From NCBI GenBank assembly GCA_027563935.2, contig CM050451.1, forward strand, positions 104,869,565 to 104,933,564: a stretch of 64,000 nt of DNA. The letters run 5' to 3'. Below, in pieces: positions 58,101 through 64,000 of this stretch. Within the stretch, counting starts at the first letter, position 1, and each line of letters opens with the position of its first letter. The notes under the pieces were generated by a model that had not been told where the DNA came from, ran no database searches, and saw nothing but the letters and a program-made list of their open reading frames with translations. Origin of the DNA: Costus lasius (taxonomy: Eukaryota > Streptophyta > Magnoliopsida > Zingiberales > Costaceae). Position numbers and translations under genes: made by a program.

Positions 58101-61100
58101 ACACGACACACGCCATGACCAAGTTATGTTGAGCATGGCCTACCTTGTCAAAGACTTGGCCTAGCATGACACGTGACACAAATAGGTCATATTTAGCCGT
58201 GAGGAATGGGAGGATGAAGTGGAGGATGGTGGAGGCGGGAGCAGGAGAATGAGGAGAAGGAAAAGGGTGGTGAGAGCAGGAGAATGAGGAGGAGGAAGAG
58301 GATGGGGGACAGTGGCGGATCTATGACCCAAAGATATGTGGGGGCAATTGATACTTGGGGGCAATATTACAAAGATTAAAATTTATTTAGTGGGGGCAAA
58401 CTAAAATTTTTATATACATTATGTATTAATATCTAATTGGTTTTAAATTTTGAGTGGGGGCATTTGCCCACACTCCTCTCAACGTGGCTTCGCCACTGAT
58501 GGGGGAGGCAGGAGGTGAGCACCGATGGTGGAGGAGGCAAAGGGTGGCAGCAGCTAGAGGACTAGGAGGATGGAGTAGGTGGACACCAATGGTGGAGGGG
58601 GAAGAGGGTGGTAGAAGTGGGAGGGGAATGATGAGGGAGGGGCCTCACTTGGTATAGGCAGAGGGTTAGATCAAGATGTCAAATTGTTATGTCATACTTG
58701 ACCCGCATGCATGTTGTGCTTGGCCTCGCATGAAAACATGTCATGCTTAGATACCTAGGCCCAACCCAGCTTACATGTGTGCCTCATGCCACCAATAGGC
58801 CATGTTGTGATTGACCTAAGTCAAGCTAGTGTCTATTAGGGGTGAGCATTCGGTTTTTACCGAACCGAATTTAACGAAACTGATTTTACCGAATTCTATT
58901 TTACCGAAATTTTTAAAATCGAAACTGAACCGAATTTTAAAAAAATTGATCTCTTACCGAACCGAATTTACCGAAAAAATTTTGGTAAATTAGGTAAATT
59001 ACCGATTTACCAATTTAAATTATTTTATCTATATAAATATAATAATATTTTTATTTTTATATATTTATCAAATAAAATTTAATAATTTTATATTTATATT
59101 GGTAAATTAAATTTACCGAACCGAATTTACCGAACTTATTAATTTAATACTTAGTATTGGTAAATTCGGTTTTTTACCGAATCGAACTCTAAAAACCGAA
59201 CCAAATACCGAAAACCGATTTTCACTAAACTAATTACCGTTACCGAAACCGAAATACTTTTAACCGAACCGAATTTACATCGGTAAAAACCGATTTTACC
59301 GACCCCGAATGCTCACCCCTAGTGTCTATATCCAACTGTCAAGAACTAACTAAAGTAACATATTCAGTTGAAAAGTTGATAAATCTTCAACAAGAAATAA
59401 ATCTAAAATATTGAAGCCTGAATATTAATAAAATTTCATTCATAAATTTTTTGGGCTTAATAGCTTGGCCACAAGTTGGTGGATTCTAAGTTAAGAAATC
59501 AAAGGAATTAAGCCTTTAGGTTTTCATTAGGATTGATTGAGCTTTCTTCTAAAACTCTTTATGCGCTAGGCTTGGTGAATGATGGTCAAAGGAATCATAT
59601 ATTATAGTAGAGTACTTGAGTTACTTGAGTAGGAACAATGTCCCTACCATACTTGTATTCAATGAACGGGATTGCTTGAGGAGAAGCTAAGGGTTAAAGA
59701 TCCAGAGCTTGAACATAGAAAAATTTCTATATCCATTGTTGAAAATTGGTTTGCATGGTTTTAGACTTACTTGGTACTTTGTTAACTTTTTTGCCACAAC
59801 TTACTCTTAAGCCCAACGATGCCTTTTTTAAGGAAGTCCTTAGCTTCCTTCTTCCTCTCCTTTTGGTCACCATTCCTTGCTACTTCGTCAACTTTAGTGT
59901 TCAAAAGCCTCTTTTCCGTGATTCAAGCCATGTGTTAAAATCTATTATTTTCCTTTTACTAGAAAGCCTTAGATCTTTAACTTGTTTTTTAGCTTCAACT
60001 TTCAACTTGAGACCAGGAGTGATTGAACTCTAGGCAAGGTTTTAAAAACCATTTCATGCCGCTTGAGTAGTACACCTCCTATGCCAAGTAGTGAGACCTC
60101 TTATGCCTATAGGTCCAACAACAAATTTGAAACTTAAGAAATAAATTAATTAGATAAAAAAGGATGGTGCTCAAAAGGAAGCTACTAATATATCGTGCAT
60201 CCACCTCAAATGAATTACTAAATAATGACTCATGAACTAACTAAAGTAGCATATTCACTTCAAAAATATATAAATCTGTGACAGGAAATAAATCTAAAAT
60301 ATTAAAGCCTGAATATTACAAAAAAAAAATCATTCATAACTTTTTTTGTGCTTAATAGATTGCCACAAGTTGGTGGAGTCTAAATTAAGAAATAAAAGGA
60401 ACTAAGCCTTTAGATTATTATTAGGAATCAATTGAGCTTTCTTCTGAAACTCTTTAGGCACTAGGCTTGGTGATGATGGTCAAAGGAATTATATAGTGAG
60501 TAGTTGAGTAGGAACAATGCCCCTACCAAAATTGTAGTTGATGTATGGATTTGCCTTGAGGAGAAGCTAAGGACCAAAGCTTGAACGTACAAAAGTACCA
60601 ATATCCATTTTTTAAAATTGGCTTGCATGCTAGATTTCGACTCACTTGTTACCCCCATTGACTATTTATGTTTTTCCACAACTTCTGCTTTTTAGGGAAG
60701 TTCATAGCTTCCTTCTCCCTATCCTTAAGGCCACCCTTCATTCCTTGTTGCTTAGTCAAATTTTGAGCTTCAAAAGCCTCTTTTCCTTGCTTTAGTTGAT
60801 TCAAGCCATGTTTAAGATCTTTTATTTGCCATTTGCTGTAAATCTTCAGATCTTTAACTTATTTTTTAGCTTCAAATAGCCCACAAATGAATGACCTCTA
60901 GGAAGCTATCTGCGGCCTTGAATAACTGACCTTGATGCTTTGGGTAGTGAAGACATTGGAGCCTCAAAGCTACTAAGCTTGAATTCTTCATGCACACAAA
61001 TCATAAGATATCATGATATATTATGTTTTAGAAGAAATCAAGGTCTTTGAGATATTCTTGTAGTACTACAAACTTGCCAATGTACATTATGCACTTAAAC

Positions 61101-63663
61101 TATAAGGTGCCAAGTTATATTATGTTTTATAAGAAATTATATCCTAAACTGGTATAGTTTTCTTGAAAATCTAGTTTTGTTTGAAGCGTTATCCTCACAG
61201 TAGAATGAACTGGTCAATATATTGAGTAGAGTCCGACACCACGTTGCACACAAGGAATATTTAGATTTTATTTTTTCATCATTTAAAGGATGCATACATT
61301 ATTTCCCTTGATTTTTCACACTTCTATAGTTGTGTGGGAGGGAAACAAATATGATTTTAGTAATTGTGATAGCTATCTATCTAAGGAATTCCAAATTTCC
61401 AACTAAACAGATAAAGATTTCTTAGTTTGAGAATAACATGCTAGAGGTCTTGTAGTTCATTTTAATAGAGATAATAAATTGCCTTAGTTATTGATAGATT
61501 TTTCTCGTCATTGATAAAACAAGTCATTGCAAACAATTACCTCTCAATGTCATACTTGTCATTTGGATAAAATTACAAAACAGAACACTACTCTCTATAC
61601 TTCTTTTTCTACAACATAAACCAATCTGATCTTATCATTGACTTTGTTCTAGGCTTACCAGTAATAAACAGTGGGCACGATTCTATTTTAGTTGTGATCT
61701 ATAGATTTTTTTAGGACAACATATTTTGTTGCATTTAGTAAGTCTACATATGTTTCTGATGTGAGAAAGTTATTTTTAGGAAAAATATGTGATTGAATTG
61801 ATTGTCATATACTATTGTAGTACAGTATGATACTAAATTTGTAGGCCACTTTTTTAAGAGCATTGGAAAATTTTTTAACAAAGACCTCATTTTTTCTTCT
61901 CTTTTAGCCTTAAACAAATGGTAGAACTAATGCCTTAAATTGTTTTTTTAGTAAACACCTTAGATGAATTAAAGGAAGCAAGGTTAAAATTAAAACTCTA
62001 CTGTCGCTAAATTTGTCTATAATAATTATATAAATAGGTGCATTGACAAGTATCTATTCAAAGTTATATATGTTTGCTTACCTAGTCAGCTTGTTGATCT
62101 AATTTTTCTTCCTATCTCATCTTTCCCATTTTAACAATTGAGAACTTAATTGAGTGCATACTTGAGGTTCATAGTAATGTTCCATGAAAAATGACATGTT
62201 GATTTACTTCGCGGGTAGAAAGAATACAATAAAGAAAGACTATATTATTGTTTGGATAGGCCTTTTGCACTTGTCTAAACTCTTTCAAGAAATCTCATTC
62301 TTCTGCTTTTAGTTCATTTCATATAGCAATGAAAATCAGCTCAAATTGCTTATTTTCTTGTTTGCCAACATGCTTGAATATTAGATGTTTTGATGATTGA
62401 GAATATTACCTTATCTAGCAATCTTCAAGTTTCCTTGCTGTTGACTTTTCTACATATTGTCCTCCTTTTGCACTTGAGTGAAACACTCAATTCGATGTAC
62501 TCCTTTTGCACTTGAGTGAAACACTCAATTCGATGACATCATTGTGGCCAACAATTAATGAAATATTAGAGGCAACGACAATTCAATGCTATCTTGTTTG
62601 ATAGAGTGCTGATCAGACATAAAATGGACATAGATTCGAACTTTGCAATTTTTAGCATCAGATCAGTACCTTGAAGCTCAATAAAGACTACCATTCATAC
62701 TTACATTATTAGAATCAGAGTTCTTTTGGTGGAGGAGAATAGTGCAATTAGGATTTAGTTAATTAGTAATTAATTATCAATTATCATGGAGCCTTGTGTT
62801 ACTGGGGTTTACCAAGTTGTTTTCTAGATCCTATTTATACTGCCATTGAGTACAGGTTAGTTATTAACTGTTATATTTGTTGTGGTTATTGTTTCTTATT
62901 CTCCAAATCATAGGTAGTGAATAGTTATTTGATTTTCTTTTTTTGGTGGCTATTATTGTATTTAAATGTCTATAGGAAATAGGTTGCTTTGAAGAAATAT
63001 CTTCCAATTGAATGACTTGTATAAACGTGCACTACAGATACTTAAATCTTATTATTTCATACTCGACTGTTATATTACTAGTATGGAACCCAGTTATTCT
63101 AATCTTCAGTGTACCTTTAAAATATCTTCCAATTGAATGACTTGTATAAACGTGCACAACAGATACTTAAATCTTATTATTTCATACTCAACTGTTACAT
63201 TACTAGTGTGGAACCTAGTTACTCTAATCTACAGTGTACCTAAAAACATGCTTTAATTTGCCACTCTATTGTGCCAATAGACTGACTATACGAGTATTCT
63301 GGTTCTCTGTGCTATTAATTAGATGTTATGTTGCAAACTTTTCCTATCACCTCTTAGTCTGGAAAAGCCGTTCTAGCATTATTTGATATTATTTCATCTT
63401 TTGCATGTTCCTTTACTTGGAAGCAAATTAAATCTGTAGATTTTTTTTCCTACTTGTGGCCATATATATAATGAAGGTCTTTCATGTTCATTGTTAATAT
63501 GGCTTTTAGTTACCTATCAGGAATTCGTTTTTCTATATATTACAATATATGTTTATTTTGCAGGTTTATTTATTTGTTTATAGGTGTTGGGGCTATCATC
63601 TTTATCATATCCTGCTTTGGCTGCATAGGAGCAGTAACAAGGAGTGGTTGCTGCTTATCTTGT
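55192..63663 (+). CDS. TOM2A-like tetraspanin, first two exons (continues past window)
   Basis: Four-pass membrane protein of the plant TOM2A/tetraspanin-19 type. Exon 1 (55192-55439) begins MACKGFWECLLKLLNFLLTV, TM1 at about 12-34, then a short luminal loop and LGRPMLVAVSLSSSFLDNLP. Exon 2 (63564-63663) begins at the split Trp codon and reads FIYLFIGVGAIIFIISCFGC (TM2), then TRSGCCLSC. Donor and acceptor are GT-AG; phases agree (248 + 100 nt = 116 codons). The remaining exons (large loop, TM3-4, tail) are not seen before 64000. Relatives act at tonoplast/endomembranes, and Arabidopsis TOM2A supports tobamovirus replication complexes; any such role here is inference. Intron 1 is 8.1 kb and holds the repeats listed separately. 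Confidence 0.9.
56985..57830. repeat. Ancient diverged tandem array, about 100-bp unit
   Basis: Roughly eight degenerate copies of a unit containing GATGACTTAG, ATCCATGACTCTAAGAGGAT, TTAGTGAATCGGGGCTAAG-like, TAACACCCCTTGAAGTT and AACAAGGT blocks in the same order, for example starting near 56992, 57149, 57221, 57500, 57573 and 57678. No coding potential. Confidence 0.75.
58310..58498. mobile_element. 189-bp hAT MITE (CAGTGGCGGA family)
   Basis: Starts CAGTGGCGGATCTAT and ends GTGGCTTCGCCACTG, imperfect terminal inverted repeats. Exact 8-bp target duplication ATGGGGGA (58302-58309, 58499-58506). Internal GGGGGCAA repeats. This terminus type is widespread among plant hAT MITEs. Confidence 0.92.
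58837..59321. mobile_element. 485-bp hAT MITE with perfect 17-bp terminal repeats
   Basis: Starts TAGGGGTGAGCATTCGG and ends with its exact reverse complement CCGAATGCTCACCCCTA. Exact 8-bp target duplication GTGTCTAT (58829-58836, 59322-59329). The interior is packed with ACCGAA / TTCGGTAAA words in both orientations. No coding capacity. A related right end lies at 616-632. Confidence 0.96.
60931..62994. other. Rest of tetraspanin intron 1, left part
   Basis: A+T-rich, no exon recognised. A 40-bp direct repeat with core CACTTGAGTGAAACACTCAA occurs twice at about 62466-62540. Confidence 0.5.
62995..63244. repeat. 125-bp tandem duplication in tetraspanin intron 1
   Basis: Units 62995-63119 and 63120-63244 both contain CTTCCAATTGAATGACTTGT, GATACTTAAATCTTATTATT and CAGTGTACCT at the same offsets, with few differences. 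It lies about 320 bp before exon 2. Confidence 0.92.
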
Positions 63664-64000
63664 GTATCCTGTTTTTTTTGCTGTCTATTTCTTTTCTTGT
63701 ATTTATGTTCATGCTACCCGGCATATTGAGCATTCTATTGTTTGTCATTGCTTCACTTGTTAGCTGTCATTCTTGCCTATTGTTTCCCATAAACTTTTGC
63801 CGTCTGTTGAATGCTCTAATGCTGAGCTTGTTTAAATTAACCTGAAAAACAACAAATGTGATAAAGTGAGATTTGGCCCTTTGTTGGAAAGCTTTCGTTG
63901 GCGTTTCTCGTTTGGGACACTGCTTCATGTGTCAAGAGTATAGCCGTAGTTCTATTCTCTCTGAGTCTTCTGATATTGTGTCTTTGGCAATATTAGAGTT

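Larger units (their letters stand above)
57911..59328. mobile_element. Non-autonomous hAT element containing two nested hAT MITEs
   Basis: The left end TAGAGGTGGCCAATGGG matches 16 of 17 bases of the left terminus of the 3.6-kb hAT element at 39895. The left flank GATCCAAC (57903-57910) and right flank TATCCAAC (59329-59336) are a 7-of-8 target duplication. The right terminus (ending GTGTCTA) is poorly conserved and was itself the target of the nested 485-bp element. No transposase; the middle is purine-rich, G+C-rich sequence. Confidence 0.65.
57826..60930. repeat. Segmental tandem duplication of about 800 bp in tetraspanin intron 1
   Basis: Copy A is 57826-57910 plus 59337-60040, split by a hAT element. 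Copy B is 60088-60905. Shared blocks in order include TATAGGTCC, AACTAACTAAAGTA, AAATAAATCTAAAATATT, GCCACAAGTTGGTGGA, GATGATGGTCAAAGGAAT and AGATCTTTAACTT. Divergence is substantial. Copy B is the uninterrupted version that shows the hAT insertion point. Confidence 0.8.

Overview
The window is nuclear DNA of a flowering plant. The evidence is spliced genes with GT-AG introns, plant-specific families (RABH-type Rab, VAN3-binding-like protein, expansin-like A, TOM2A-type tetraspanin), plant hAT, LTR and LINE elements, and an integrated caulimovirid genome. A monocot is plausible from the badnavirus/tungrovirus-like virus, but the sequence does not settle the species.

Layout. 1-432: a minisatellite. 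6394-12748 (+): RABH1/RAB6 GTPase lacking its first exon here, with a degenerate copia element in a 4.4-kb intron. 15801-16478 (-): intact single-exon plant-specific small protein gene. 19163-21131 (+): intact seven-exon VAN3-binding-like gene, followed by a hairpin MITE. 22501-27196: copia remnants on the minus strand (full LTR, RNase H scrap, second LTR copy cut short), a SINE with target duplications, and about 3 kb of A+T-rich DNA. 27197-34160 (-): a decayed, circularly permuted, badnavirus/tungrovirus-like endogenous virus. 35532-44130 (+): an expansin-like A pseudogene split by two independent insertions, a 3.77-kb non-autonomous Ty3-type element and a 3.59-kb hAT element, each with exact target-site duplications. 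44805-53375 (-): intact PIG-P gene whose 6.9-kb second intron holds an antisense LINE. 55192 onward (+): first two exons of a TOM2A-like tetraspanin; its 8.1-kb intron holds an old tandem array, a nest of hAT elements and a segmental tandem duplication.

Four genes look functional over what is visible: the 16-kb gene, the VAN3-binding-like gene, PIG-P and the tetraspanin. RABH1 is also intact from its second coding exon on. They have unrelated housekeeping or trafficking roles: Golgi Rab, PH-domain vein-patterning protein, GPI-anchor synthesis and tetraspanin. Between and inside them most recognisable sequence is mobile or viral, often nested. The most unusual items are the rearranged virus copy, with an open C-terminal extension after RNase H and internal duplications, and the clean double-insertion break of the expansin-like gene. 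I saw no CRISPR array, rRNA or intact tRNA gene. Splice boundaries and homologies come from reading motifs by eye, not from searches.
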